Part shown: positions 36,943 to 46,564 of the stretch, in pieces
Layout of the letters: every line of letters starts with the position of its first letter
How positions within the stretch are numbered: the stretch's first letter is position 1
Assembly (NCBI RefSeq): GCF_013623905.1
Contig: NZ_JABKDD010000001.1
Coordinates: 744,001-808,000 of the forward strand
DNA length: 64,000 nt
Direction of reading: 5' to 3'
Source: Brevibacterium sediminis
GTDB lineage: Bacteria > Actinomycetota > Actinomycetes > Actinomycetales > Brevibacteriaceae
Notes under the pieces: model-generated
What the model was told of the DNA's origin: nothing
Seen by the model: the letters and a program-made list of their open reading frames with translations, nothing else
Databases searched by the model: none
Program-made: the position numbers and the translations under genes

Positions 36943-38400
36943 TTAGCATTTGAACCCTTCGTCGGTGGGCCGCACGGGTGCCGGCAGTCGCGTCGACCCG
37001 GTCAGGAACCGGTCGACTTCCGCGGCCGCGGCACGGCCTTCCGCAATGGCCCAGACGATGAGCGACTGTCCGCGTCCGGCATCGCCGGCGACGAAGACTC
37101 CCGGCTGCGCCGCATAGTCCTCGGCCCGGTCGAATGCCCCACCTGCACCGGCTTCCAGATCGATCTGCGCGGTCTCCGGTCCGCTGAATCCCAGTGCCAG
37201 CAGCACGAGATCGGCGGGGATGACGTGCTCGGTGCCCGGTGTCGGGATGCGGCGGCCGTCGGCGAACTGCGTCTGTGCGACTTCGATTCCGCTCACCTTG
37301 CCCGAGTCGTCTCCGACGAACCGTGTCGTCGAGGCCAGATACCGCCTGGTTCCGCCCTCCTCATGTGAGGATTGGACCTCGAAGATCCGCGGCACAGTCG
37401 GCCACGGCGAGTCGGCATCGCGGTCGACCGGCGGCTGGGCGCCGATGGCCAGGGTCGTCACCGAGGCGGCTCCCTGGCGCAGAGCCGTGCCCAGGCAGTC
37501 CGCCCCGGTGTCGCCGCCGCCGATGATGACGACGTGCTTGCCGGCCGCGTCGATGAACGGTGCCGAGTCTGCCGCCGAGGCCGCGTCGGACGCCTGTGCC
37601 CGGTTGGACGGTACGAGGTAGTCCATCGCGAATTCGATTCCGTCCAGTCCGCGCCCGGAAAGCTCCATATCGCGCGGCACGGTGGCTCCGGTCGCCACCA
37701 GCACCGCGTCGAAGCGAGTCTGCAGTGCGGCGAAGTCGATGTCGCGGCCGATCTCGACTCCGGTTTCGAACCGAGTGCCTTCGGCACGCATCTGGGTCAG
37801 GCGGCGGTCGATATGGTGCTTCTCGAGTTTGAAGTCCGGGATGCCGTAGCGCAGCAGTCCGCCGAGGCGGTCCTCGCGTTCGAAGACGACGACCGTGTGC
37901 CCGGCTCGGGTCAGCTGCTGAGCGGCGGCGAGTCCGGCCGGTCCGGAGCCGATGACGGCGACGGTGTGCCCGGTGATCCGGTCGGGGACGACGGGGGTGA
38001 TGAGTCCGGCGGCGAATCCGTCGTCGACGATGGAGACTTCGACCTGTTTGATCGTCACGGCGGGTTGGTTGATGCCGAGCACGCAGGCGTTCTCACACGG
38101 TGCCGGGCAGGCCCGGCCGGTGAATTCGGGGAAGTTGTTCGTCGCGTGGAGCAGTTCCACGGCGCGGGAGAGCTCCCCGCGATACATGGCGTCGTTGAAC
38201 TCCGGAATGAGGTTGCCCAGCGGACATCCTTGGTGGCAGAAAGGCACTCCGCAGTCCATGCAGCGAGAAGCCTGTCGGCGCAGCTGTGCCGGATCACCCT
38301 TCTCGTAGACCTCGGAGTAGTCCATGAGCCGGATCGGCACGGGCCTGCGGGCAGGGAGTTCGCGTTCGGTGGTGGTGAGGAATCCTCGCGGATCAGCCAT
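36943..38400 (-). CDS. gltD: Glutamate synthase (NADPH) small subunit
   Basis: Feeds electrons from NADPH through FAD and Fe-S clusters to the large subunit. The 485-residue protein has two N-terminal cysteine clusters (CMDCGVPFCHQGCPLGN and CPAPCENACVLG), a first dinucleotide motif VIGSGPAGLAAAQQL, a second VIIGGGDTGADCLG, and the closing VFVAGDAGRGQSLIVWAIAEGR. The start overlaps the gltB stop by 8 nt (38393-38400), so the two subunits are coupled. Confidence 0.96.
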   Translation of the reverse strand: MADPRGFLTTTERELPARRPVPIRLMDYSEVYEKGDPAQLRRQASRCMDCGVPFCHQGCPLGNLIPEFNDAMYRGELSRAVELLHATNNFPEFTGRACPAPCENACVLGINQPAVTIKQVEVSIVDDGFAAGLITPVVPDRITGHTVAVIGSGPAGLAAAQQLTRAGHTVVVFEREDRLGGLLRYGIPDFKLEKHHIDRRLTQMRAEGTRFETGVEIGRDIDFAALQTRFDAVLVATGATVPRDMELSGRGLDGIEFAMDYLVPSNRAQASDAASAADSAPFIDAAGKHVVIIGGGDTGADCLGTALRQGAASVTTLAIGAQPPVDRDADSPWPTVPRIFEVQSSHEEGGTRRYLASTTRFVGDDSGKVSGIEVAQTQFADGRRIPTPGTEHVIPADLVLLALGFSGPETAQIDLEAGAGGAFDRAEDYAAQPGVFVAGDAGRGQSLIVWAIAEGRAAAAEVDRFLTGSTRLPAPVRPTDEGFKC

Positions 38401-41400
38401 GTGCGGCCTCCAGAATGGTCTGCCAGGTGTTCTCGGAATCGGCAGTTTCGCCGCTGTTCTCGAGCTCTTCCTGGATGTCTTTGATTCGCGCATAGGCGAC
38501 GGGAATGATCTTGGTGAAACGGGACAGGATGTCCTGCCCGCGGTCGAGTCCGGCCAGCAGTTCGCCGGCCAGCGGAGAACCGGTCGCCGCGACATGGTCG
38601 CTGAGCAGTCTCTGCAGGATCGGCACATCGGAGTCGCCGATGCCGCCGAATCTGAAGACGCCCGCGGCTCGTTCCTTCGGGTTGAGTCGACTGGGATTGA
38701 AGTCGAGGACGAAGGCCGTGCCTCCGGACATTCCGGCCGCGAAGTTGCGTCCGGTGGGTCCGAGGATGACCGCCACTCCCCCGGTCATGTATTCGAGTCC
38801 GTGGTCTCCGATGCCTTCGACGACGGCTTCGACGCCCGAGTTGCGCACGAGGAATCTCTCGCCGACCGTACCGGACAGGAATATCGACCCGGACGTCGCA
38901 CCGTAGCCGATGACGTTGCCGGCGATGACGTTGTGTTCCGGTCGGGTGGAGTTCTCCGGGCGAGGCGCGACGCTGATCGTACCGCCCGACAGTCCCTTCC
39001 CGACGTAGTCATTGGCGTCGCCGCGCAGATCGATGCTCACACCGCGCGGCATGAAGGCGCCCAGGGACTGACCGGCCGTGCCGTTCAGGGACACCCGCAC
39101 GGTTCCCGAGGGCAGCCCGTCCGCGCCGTGGGCCTGAGTCACTCGGTGGCCCAGCAGGGTGCCGACCGACCGGTCCGTATTCTCCACCTCGGCGTTCAGG
39201 TGCACCGGGGAACCGGCAGCGACAGCCGCTCCTGCCTGCTCCAGCAGTCGAACGTCGAGTTCGCCCGCGAAGTCACGTGGTGTGCGCGCCTGGCTCACCC
39301 TCGCCGAGGCGGGAGCGCCGTCGAGATCGGTCGGAACCGTCAGGATCGGTGTCAGGTCGAGATCCAGTCCCGAGGCGGTCGCCCGATCTGCGTCGATGCG
39401 CAGACGTTCGACGGCGCCGATCGCCTCGTCGAGGCTGCGCAGTCCCAGCTGTGCGAGGTAGCCGCGGACCTCCTCGGCGATGAAGGTGAAGAAGTTCACG
39501 ACATGGTCGGCCTGACCGTGGAACCGTTCGCGCAGCTTCGGGTTCTGCGTGGCCACGCCGACCGGGCAGGTGTCCTGGTGGCAGACCCGCATCATGATGC
39601 ATCCGGAGACGACGAGGGCGGTGGTGGCGAAGCCGAATTCCTCGGCCCCGAGCAGGGCGGCGATGATGACGTCGCGGCCGGTCTTCAGCTGCCCGTCGAC
39701 CTGGACGCTGATCCGCTCGCGCAGACCGTTGAGCACAAGGGTCTGCTGGGCTTCTGCCAGTCCGAGCTCCCACGGGGTTCCGGCGTGTTTGAGCGAGTTG
39801 AGCGGGCTGGCACCCGTGCCCCCGTCATGGCCGGAGATGAGCACGACATCGGCTCCGGCCTTCGCCACTCCGGCGGCCACCGTGCCGACTCCGATTCCGG
39901 AGACGAGTTTGACGTGGACGCGGGCAGCAGCATTGGCCCGACCGAGGTCGTGGATGAGCTGAGCGAGGTCTTCGATGGAATAGATGTCGTGATGCGGAGG
40001 CGGCGAGATGAGACCGACTCCGGGAGTGGCGTGGCGGGTCTTCGCGATCCACGGGTACACCTTCTCCCCCGGCAGCTGACCGCCTTCGCCGGGCTTGGCA
40101 CCTTGGGCCATCTTGATCTGCAGGTCGTCGGCGGCGGTGAGGTAGTGGCTGGTGACACCGAACCGACCGGAGGCGATCTGCTTGATCGCCGACCGACGCT
40201 CCGGGTCGAGCAGGCGCTCGGTGTCCTCGCCGCCCTCGCCCGTATTCGACTTTCCGCCGATCCGGTTCATCGCGATCGCCAGCGTCTCGTGCGCTTCGGC
40301 CGACAGCGAGCCGTAGCTCATGGCCCCGGTGGAGAACCGGCGCATGATGGCTTCGGCGGGTTCGACCTCGGAGATGTCGATCGGACCCGATTCGGTCGGG
40401 ACCAGGTCGAAGAGCCCGCGCAGAGTCATCAGCTCGGCGGACTGTTCGTCGACGGCACGCGTGTACTGCCGGAAGATGTCGAAGCGACCGGTGGCCGTCG
40501 AATGCTGCAGTTTGAAGATCGTCTCCGGGTTGAACAGGTGCCCCGGGCCTTCCCTCCGCCACTGGAATTCTCCGCCGACGAGCAGGTTCCGGTGAGCCGG
40601 ACGCGGATGGTCCTCACGATAGGCATCGGCGTGCCGCGCCGTCGTCTCGGCCGCGATGTCGTCCAGCGTCTTGCCGCCGAGCTGATGCGGGGTCGAGGTG
40701 AAGTGCTCATCGATGACCGAATCCGCCAGTCCGAGAGCCTCGAAGGTCTGCGCCCCGTGGTAGGACTGGACGGTCGAGATGCCCATCTTCGACATGATCT
40801 TCAGCAGGCCCTTATTCAGCGCCGTGAGCACATTGGCCACGGCCGCTTCGGCGCTGATGCCTCGGATCCGTTCGGACGTGACAAGATCCTCGGCCGATTC
40901 CATGAGCAGATACGGGTTGACCGCCGAGGCGCCGAAGGACACGAGCGTGGCTGCATGGTGGACCTCGCGAACATCTCCGGCCTCGACGATGATGCTCACC
41001 TGCGTGCGGCTGCGCTCGCGGACGAGGTGGTGGTGCAGGGCCGAGGTGAGAAGCAGCGACGGGATCGGCGCGTATTCCGAGTTCGACTCCCGGTCCGTGA
41101 GGATGAGGAACACTGCGCCCTCGGCGACCGCGGCGCTCGCCTCCGCGCAGAGGTCGGCGAGGCGAGAAGCCATCGCGTCCTCACCGGCGCCGACCGGGTA
41201 CAGACCCGACAGCGTCACCGAGGGGCGGGTGATTCCCTCGCCGAGGTGGCTGCCGGACAGGTGCGCGATCGCCGTGAGCTCGTCGTTGTCGATCACCGGC
41301 CGCTCGAGCAGGATATGTGCGGAGTCCGGCCCGGTGGAGCACAGCAGGTTGCCTTCGCGGCCGATTCCGGCCGACATGCTCGTGACGATGTCCTCGCGGA

Positions 41401-43087
41401 TGGAGTCCAGCGGCGGGTTCGTCACTTGGGCGAAGTTCTGGTGGAAGTGGTCGAAGAGCAGCCGGGGGCGGGTACTCAGCGCCGCGATCGCGGTGTCGCT
41501 GCCCATCGCGCCCAGCGGCTCGGCCCCGGTTTCGGCCATCGGGGCGATGAGCACACGCAGCTCTTCCTCCGTGTATCCGAAGGTCCGCTGTCGTCTCCGA
41601 ACCGAGGCGCCGGGGTGGCTGACGTGGACGCGGGTGGGCAGTTCGGCCAGTCGGGTGGCCGAGGCGTCGACCCATTCCCGGTAGGGATGTTCGGTGGCGA
41701 GGCTGTTCTTGATCTCCGTGTCGGAGATGATGCGTCCGGCCTCCACATCGACGAGGAACATCCTGCCGGGGGTCAGTCGTCCGCGGGCGGTGACTTCGGC
41801 TTCGGGCAGGTCGACGACTCCGGCTTCGCTGGCGAGCACGACGGTGTCCTCGGTCATGATGTACCGGGCCGGGCGCAGGCCGTTGCGGTCGAGCACGGCT
41901 CCGGCGAGTCGGCCGTCGGTGAAGGCGACGCAGGCCGGCCCGTCCCAGGGCTCCATGAGCAGCGAGTGGTATTCGTAGAAGGCCCGCCGCTCCTCGGACA
42001 TGGCCGGGTTGTTCTCCCAGGCTTCGGGAATCATCATCAGCATGGCCTGCGGCAGCGACCGGCCGGAGGCGACCATGAGTTCGAGGACCGAGTTGAAAGA
42101 GGCGGAGTCCGAGGCTCCGGCAGGAATGATCGGGAAGATCCGCTCGAGTCCCTTGGACGTCCCTGCGACCGGAGATTCGAGGAGGTCGCTGGCCAGGGCG
42201 GATTCGCGTGCCTGCATCCAGTTCCGGTTGCCGCGCACCGTGTTGATCTCGCCGTTGTGGGCGATCGTGCCGAACGGCTGTGCCAGCTGCCAGGAGGGAA
42301 AGGTGTTCGTGGAGAACCGGGAGTGGACGAGAGCGATCGCCGAGGTGAGGCGTTCGTCACCGAGTTCGGTGAAGAAGCGGTCGAGCTGGGCGGTGGAGAG
42401 CATTCCTTTGAACGTCAGCGTCGTCGGCGACAGCGACGGGAAGTAGAGGCCGGCGTTGTCGAGTCGCTTCCGCACGATGAACGCCCGGCGAGCGAGATCG
42501 TTCTCATCTCGGGCGGGATGGTTCTCATCACAGCCGAAGAACACGTAGCGCATGGCCGGCATGGTCTCGGCGGCGATCCGACCGAGCACTCCGGGGTCGA
42601 CAGCCGCGGATTCCACGTGGAGGACCTGCAGTCCTTCTTCCGCGGCGATCCTGGACACGAGTGCGTCCTGGTCGACGCCTGCGGCGTCAACGCTGAAATC
42701 GGGCTGCGTCTCCTTGGTCAGCGGAGCGGTGGCGGCGTTGAGATCGGCGGCGTAGTCCTGAGCGAAGAAGCCGATGCCCATGGCATAGCTGCCCGGCGCC
42801 GGAAGAGAGATTCCGGATTCGCCGAGAACGGCGGCGAAATAGTCGTGCGGGATCTGGATGGTCAGTCCGGCACCGTCTCCGGTCCCATCGTCGGAACCGA
42901 TTCCGCCGCGGTGTTCGAGCCTGCGCAGAGCGTCGAGGGCCTGGGTGATGACCGTGTGGTCGGCTCCGCCTCTGTAACGGGCGATGAGGGCCAGACCGCA
43001 GTTGTCGTGTTCGAGCGCCGGATCGTAGAGCCCGATGCGGCCAGGTGGGGCCGTGGTCTTGGGGGTCGACTGAGCGCTGTGGTTCAT
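38393..43087 (-). CDS. gltB: Glutamate synthase large subunit
   Basis: Makes two glutamates from glutamine and 2-oxoglutarate. The 1564-residue protein has a class II glutamine amidotransferase domain whose nucleophile is the cysteine in HDNCGLALIARY, exposed after cleavage of a propeptide of about 29 residues, a central domain, the FMN domain with GGKSNTGEGGED and SGHDGGTGASPLNSLKHAG, the 3Fe-4S ligands in CIMMRVCHQDTCPVGV, and the C-terminal right-handed helix domain. AAGG lies 6 nt before the ATG. The 175-nt upstream region holds a perfect palindrome at 43175-43202. Confidence 0.97.
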   Translation of the reverse strand: MNHSAQSTPKTTAPPGRIGLYDPALEHDNCGLALIARYRGGADHTVITQALDALRRLEHRGGIGSDDGTGDGAGLTIQIPHDYFAAVLGESGISLPAPGSYAMGIGFFAQDYAADLNAATAPLTKETQPDFSVDAAGVDQDALVSRIAAEEGLQVLHVESAAVDPGVLGRIAAETMPAMRYVFFGCDENHPARDENDLARRAFIVRKRLDNAGLYFPSLSPTTLTFKGMLSTAQLDRFFTELGDERLTSAIALVHSRFSTNTFPSWQLAQPFGTIAHNGEINTVRGNRNWMQARESALASDLLESPVAGTSKGLERIFPIIPAGASDSASFNSVLELMVASGRSLPQAMLMMIPEAWENNPAMSEERRAFYEYHSLLMEPWDGPACVAFTDGRLAGAVLDRNGLRPARYIMTEDTVVLASEAGVVDLPEAEVTARGRLTPGRMFLVDVEAGRIISDTEIKNSLATEHPYREWVDASATRLAELPTRVHVSHPGASVRRRQRTFGYTEEELRVLIAPMAETGAEPLGAMGSDTAIAALSTRPRLLFDHFHQNFAQVTNPPLDSIREDIVTSMSAGIGREGNLLCSTGPDSAHILLERPVIDNDELTAIAHLSGSHLGEGITRPSVTLSGLYPVGAGEDAMASRLADLCAEASAAVAEGAVFLILTDRESNSEYAPIPSLLLTSALHHHLVRERSRTQVSIIVEAGDVREVHHAATLVSFGASAVNPYLLMESAEDLVTSERIRGISAEAAVANVLTALNKGLLKIMSKMGISTVQSYHGAQTFEALGLADSVIDEHFTSTPHQLGGKTLDDIAAETTARHADAYREDHPRPAHRNLLVGGEFQWRREGPGHLFNPETIFKLQHSTATGRFDIFRQYTRAVDEQSAELMTLRGLFDLVPTESGPIDISEVEPAEAIMRRFSTGAMSYGSLSAEAHETLAIAMNRIGGKSNTGEGGEDTERLLDPERRSAIKQIASGRFGVTSHYLTAADDLQIKMAQGAKPGEGGQLPGEKVYPWIAKTRHATPGVGLISPPPHHDIYSIEDLAQLIHDLGRANAAARVHVKLVSGIGVGTVAAGVAKAGADVVLISGHDGGTGASPLNSLKHAGTPWELGLAEAQQTLVLNGLRERISVQVDGQLKTGRDVIIAALLGAEEFGFATTALVVSGCIMMRVCHQDTCPVGVATQNPKLRERFHGQADHVVNFFTFIAEEVRGYLAQLGLRSLDEAIGAVERLRIDADRATASGLDLDLTPILTVPTDLDGAPASARVSQARTPRDFAGELDVRLLEQAGAAVAAGSPVHLNAEVENTDRSVGTLLGHRVTQAHGADGLPSGTVRVSLNGTAGQSLGAFMPRGVSIDLRGDANDYVGKGLSGGTISVAPRPENSTRPEHNVIAGNVIGYGATSGSIFLSGTVGERFLVRNSGVEAVVEGIGDHGLEYMTGGVAVILGPTGRNFAAGMSGGTAFVLDFNPSRLNPKERAAGVFRFGGIGDSDVPILQRLLSDHVAATGSPLAGELLAGLDRGQDILSRFTKIIPVAYARIKDIQEELENSGETADSENTWQTILEAAHG

Positions 43088-43174
43088 ATACTGCCTTCTC
43101 GGTGTTGAGTGCTTCCCGAAAAGACGGCGCTGTCCTCTGCGGTTTGGACGAGTCCGGAAAGGGTGTCCCCGGAC

Positions 43175-43202
43175 CCGGCTGTGAGATGACTCTCACAGCC
43201 GG
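43175..43202. promoter_or_regulatory. Perfect 12-bp palindrome between the lgt homologue and gltB
   Basis: CCGGCTGTGAGA (43175-43186), loop TGAC, TCTCACAGCCGG (43191-43202). It is centred about 100 nt before the gltB ATG and 75 nt after the end of the lgt-like gene. It could terminate the trp-lgt transcript or be an operator for gltBD. The T-rich tracts on the minus strand lie before it, not after it, which argues against a simple terminator. Confidence 0.5.
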
Positions 43203-43262
43203 AGTATCAACTTACACCATGTGCAATGTGAGAAAAAGCAGAAAAAGGAACGAAGTGCGAAC

Positions 43263-44438
43263 CTATTTGTCTTGAGTATCGGACGTTCGAGGGTCTGCGT
43301 CGTGCGCTGCGGGGGCTGACTTCCCGCGCACATCCGGCACGATCGAGATCGCCGAGGTGACCGCCCCGAAGAATCCGAAGCTGTGGCGACCGCTGAGATC
43401 GATTCCGGATTCGTCCTCGGGCTCCGAGTCGTCCGGGTCGGCGCCAGTCGTGGTGCTGTCCCCTGTCGCAGACGCCGCATCGTCGACGTCTGCACGGCTC
43501 GCAGAAGCATCGGCAGTCAAGTCGGAAGCCGAGGCGGGGGACGCTCTCACGGTCGAGCGCCGTGATGTCGGTGCCCCGCCTCCGTCGTGACCGTGCTGAT
43601 CGTCCGGATCGGCCACCCGCGCTACCGAAGGCAACGGGGCTCCGGAGGCGGCGGCCGCCTCGGCGATATTGGGTGCATTGATCTCAAAGGTGTGCTTTCC
43701 GCGGCGATGGCGGCGCAGCAGGGTCCGGGACCCGTGCATGTAGACACCGGTCTCATAGGTGCGGTGACGCAGTCGGGAGACGATGAGCCAGCCGAGGCCG
43801 ATGAGCAGGGCGAGGATGGCCGTCCACACGTTGAACGGCAGTCCGAACAGCAGGCGCGCGTCCTCGGCCGCGGGGGTGCCGATCCGCAGGGCCTCGAGCA
43901 GAATGCGGCCGAGGCCGAACAGGCACAGATACAGGGCGAAGACCTGTCCGTAGCCGAGCCGGAGGCGTTTGGACACGATGATGAGCACAACACAGGCGAT
44001 GAGGTTCCACGCCGATTCGGTGAGCACCGTGACCAGTTCGAGGCGACCGTCGAACCAATCGCTGAAGGCTCCGGCGACGTGGCCGAGGATGAGCCCCGGT
44101 GCGACCGAGTCGAGCAGCGGTCGGAACCTGATGCCTTGGATACGGGTGAGCACCCAGACGGAGAGGAAGCCGAGGATGGTGGCTCCCCAGAAGCTGAATC
44201 CGCCGTCCCAGACCGCCAGCGCCCGCAGCGGGCTGCCGTCGGGGCCGAAGTAGGTGTCCGGTGCCGAGAGCAGATGTCCGAGACGTCCGCCGATGATTGC
44301 CGCAGGCAGACCGACGACCGTGATGGCCCACAGGTCTCCCTTATGGCCGCCGCGGGCGCGCCATTGGATGCCTGTCATCCACAGCGCGAGTCCGATGCCG
44401 AGGACGGTGAAGACGACCCATGCCGGGCTGAAGCTCAT
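43263..44438 (-). CDS. Lgt-family membrane protein (prolipoprotein diacylglyceryl transferase homologue lacking the signature)
   Basis: The 391-residue protein overlaps trpA as ATGA, the usual place of lgt in actinobacteria. It has about seven hydrophobic segments, the WDGGFSFWGATILG segment and the late GRILLEALRIG segment of Lgt. The defining signature, G-R-x-G-N-F/W-x-N-x-E, is replaced by GHVAGAFSDWFDGR, so residues equivalent to E. coli Arg143, Asn146 and Glu151 appear absent. A polar 130-residue C-terminal tail, rich in Asp, Ser and Ala, follows the membrane domain. It may be a divergent paralogue rather than the active transferase. GTG at 44444 is an alternative start. Confidence 0.8.
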   Translation of the reverse strand: MSFSPAWVVFTVLGIGLALWMTGIQWRARGGHKGDLWAITVVGLPAAIIGGRLGHLLSAPDTYFGPDGSPLRALAVWDGGFSFWGATILGFLSVWVLTRIQGIRFRPLLDSVAPGLILGHVAGAFSDWFDGRLELVTVLTESAWNLIACVVLIIVSKRLRLGYGQVFALYLCLFGLGRILLEALRIGTPAAEDARLLFGLPFNVWTAILALLIGLGWLIVSRLRHRTYETGVYMHGSRTLLRRHRRGKHTFEINAPNIAEAAAASGAPLPSVARVADPDDQHGHDGGGAPTSRRSTVRASPASASDLTADASASRADVDDAASATGDSTTTGADPDDSEPEDESGIDLSGRHSFGFFGAVTSAISIVPDVRGKSAPAAHDADPRTSDTQDK

Positions 44439-45226
44439 GCACACCCTTCTGCGAGCTCGGCGGCGAGTCGACCGACTCCGGCCACTCCTTCGGAGTTCAG
44501 CGCCCGAACGAGGGCGGAGCCGACGATGACGCCATCGGCATATTCGGCGACCTCGGCCGCCTGTTCGCGGTTCGACACGCCGAGCCCGACGCAGGCGCGT
44601 TCGGCTCCGGCTTCCTTCAGCCGGGCGACGAGATCGCGCGCATGGTTGTCGACTTCGGAGCGGACGCCGGTGACACCCATGGTCGAGGCGGCGTAGACGA
44701 ATCCGGAGCTGTGCTCGACGATGCGGGCCAGGCGCTCCGGCGTCGACGAGGGTGCGGCGAGGAAGATGCGGTCGAGGTGGTACTTCTCGGAAGCTGCCAG
44801 CCACGGTGCCGCCTCATCGGGGATGAGGTCGGGAGTGACGATTCCGCCGCCTCCGGCCGAGGCCAGGTCGCGGGCGAAGCTGTCGACGCCGTACTGGAGC
44901 ACGAGGTTCCAGTAGCTCATGACGACGGCGGTGCCGCCGGCTTCGGCGATGGCTTCGACTGCGGTGAAGACATCGGAGGTGCGCACACCGTTGTCCAGTG
45001 CCGCCTCACCGGCGCGCTGGATGACGGGTCCGTCCATTCCGGGGTCGGAGTACGGCAGACCGACCTCGATGATGTCGACGCCGTTGCGGACGAGTTCGAC
45101 CATCGCCTCTGTCGAACCGGCCACGGTCGGGAAGCCGACGGGCAGGTAGGCGATGAGTGCGGCCTTGCGGCCAGCCTCGGCGACGGCGTCGAGGGTGGTT
45201 CCTGTGCGTGGACCTGAGTGCGTCAT
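44435..45226 (-). CDS. trpA: Tryptophan synthase alpha subunit
   Basis: Cleaves indole-3-glycerol phosphate to indole. The 263-residue TIM barrel has the catalytic glutamate in [19 protein letters not shown] and the catalytic aspartate further along that motif, [13 protein letters not shown], and STMGVTGVR. The start overlaps the trpB stop (ATGA at 45223-45226), and its stop overlaps the lgt homologue in the same way, so three genes are tightly coupled. Confidence 0.97.
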   Translation of the reverse strand: MTHSGPRTGTTLDAVAEAGRKAALIAYLPVGFPTVAGSTEAMVELVRNGVDIIEVGLPYSDPGMDGPVIQRAGEAALDNGVRTSDVFTAVEAIAEAGGTAVVMSYWNLVLQYGVDSFARDLASAGGGGIVTPDLIPDEAAPWLAASEKYHLDRIFLAAPSSTPERLARIVEHSSGFVYAASTMGVTGVRSEVDNHARDLVARLKEAGAERACVGLGVSNREQAAEVAEYADGVIVGSALVRALNSEGVAGVGRLAAELAEGCA

Positions 45227-46437
45227 ACCTGCACCGCTCCTTCGTCGATGTAGTCGAACCATTTCGCGGCGGTCGTCATATCCTTGTCGCCACGGCCGGA
45301 GAGATTGACCAGCAGGACCGCGTCGGGTCCGAGCTCACGGCCGATGCGCATGGCTCCGGCCAGGGCGTGAGCGGATTCGATGGCGGGGATGATGCCCTCC
45401 GTGCGGGAGAGCAGTCGCATGGCCTCCATCGCCTCCTCATCGACGACGGGTTCGTACGTCACGCGCCCGGTGTCGTGGAGGTGGGAGTGCTCGGGGCCGA
45501 CCGATGGGTAGTCGAGTCCGGCGGAGACCGAGTGGGAGGCCTGCGTCTGACCGTCGTCATCCTGGAGGATGTAGGTGGCGGAGCCGTGGAGGACACCGGG
45601 GCGTCCGCCGGAGAACCGGGCGGCGTGATGGCCGGAGTCGACTCCTTCGCCGCCGGCTTCGAAGCCGAAGATCTTCACGTCCGCATCGCCGAGGAAGGCG
45701 GCGAAGAGTCCCATCGCGTTCGATCCGCCGCCGACGCAGGCGCAGACGGCGTCGGGCAGGCGACCGGCCATGTCCTGGATCTGTTCGCGGGCTTCGACCC
45801 CGATGACGTTCTGGAAGGAGCGGACCATCGCCGGGAACGGGTGAGGACCGGCGACCGTGCCGATGACATAGTGGGTGTCATCGACGTTGGCCACCCAGTC
45901 GCGCATGGCTTCGTTCATCGCGTCCTTGAGAGTGCGGGTGCCGTTGGTCACGGCGTTGACCGTAGCTCCGAGCAGACGCATGCGTGCGACATTGAGGGCC
46001 TGGCGCTGAGTGTCCTCCTCGCCCATGTAGACCACGCAGGACATGTCGAGCAGGGCCGCGGCGGTCGCCGTGGCGACCCCGTGCTGTCCGGCACCGGTCT
46101 CGGCGATGAGACGGGTCTTGCCCATCCGCTTGGCCAGCAGAGCCTGCGCCAGGGCGTTGTTGATCTTGTGGCTGCCCGTGTGGTTGAGGTCTTCGCGTTT
46201 GAGGAACACTCGAGCACCGCCGCAGTGCTCGGCGAAGCGAGTGGCCTCGGTGAGCAGAGAGGGCCGGCCGATGTAGCTGCGCTGCAGAGTGAGGAGTTCG
46301 TCGGTGAAGGCCGGATCCACCTGGGATTTGCGCCAGGTCTCTTCGATCTCGTCGAGTGCCGGGATCAGCGCTTCGGGGATGAACCTGCCTCCGAACTCGC
46401 CGAAGTACGGTCCGGTCTCCTCGCTCAAATCGGTCAT
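45223..46437 (-). CDS. trpB: Tryptophan synthase beta subunit
   Basis: Condenses indole with serine using PLP. The 404-residue protein starts [20 protein letters not shown] and has the PLP lysine in [14 protein letters not shown], the phosphate-binding [10 protein letters not shown] and the catalytic-glutamate segment [19 protein letters not shown] lies 7 nt before the ATG. A 127-nt gap separates it from trpC. Confidence 0.97.
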   Translation of the reverse strand: MTDLSEETGPYFGEFGGRFIPEALIPALDEIEETWRKSQVDPAFTDELLTLQRSYIGRPSLLTEATRFAEHCGGARVFLKREDLNHTGSHKINNALAQALLAKRMGKTRLIAETGAGQHGVATATAAALLDMSCVVYMGEEDTQRQALNVARMRLLGATVNAVTNGTRTLKDAMNEAMRDWVANVDDTHYVIGTVAGPHPFPAMVRSFQNVIGVEAREQIQDMAGRLPDAVCACVGGGSNAMGLFAAFLGDADVKIFGFEAGGEGVDSGHHAARFSGGRPGVLHGSATYILQDDDGQTQASHSVSAGLDYPSVGPEHSHLHDTGRVTYEPVVDEEAMEAMRLLSRTEGIIPAIESAHALAGAMRIGRELGPDAVLLVNLSGRGDKDMTTAAKWFDYIDEGAVQV

Positions 46438-46476
46438 TGCGGTCCTTCTCGATCTCCTCGTGGCGCCGGCCTGTGG

Positions 46477-46493
46477 GGCGGAGAGACTCCGCC
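46477..46493 (-). other. Hairpin in the trpC-trpB gap
   Basis: The gap 46438-46564 contains GGCGGAG/CTCCGCC (46477-46493, 3-nt loop) and, nearer trpC, CGTCGGCC/GGCCGACG. Neither has a T run. No leader peptide with tryptophan codons is seen, so I do not call an attenuator. Confidence 0.4.
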
Positions 46494-46564
46494 TCACCGG
46501 ACGCCGGAATGGGTGCAGTGTCAGCCCATCGTCGGCCACGTGGAGCGGCCGACGCGGGCAGGGT

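Noticed and set aside
38324-43108. A very long plus-strand open frame (1594 codons) opposite gltB
   Set aside because: gltB on the minus strand is unmistakable; the antisense frame is low-complexity, Gly/Val/Arg/Asp-rich and matches no family. Third-position GC bias in high-GC genes produces such shadows, as also opposite uvrC, uvrA, uvrB and rpsA.
43175-43202. CRP/GlxR-type operator (TGTGA...TCACA)
   Set aside because: The half-sites are separated by 8 nt instead of the required 6, so it is reported only as an unassigned palindrome.
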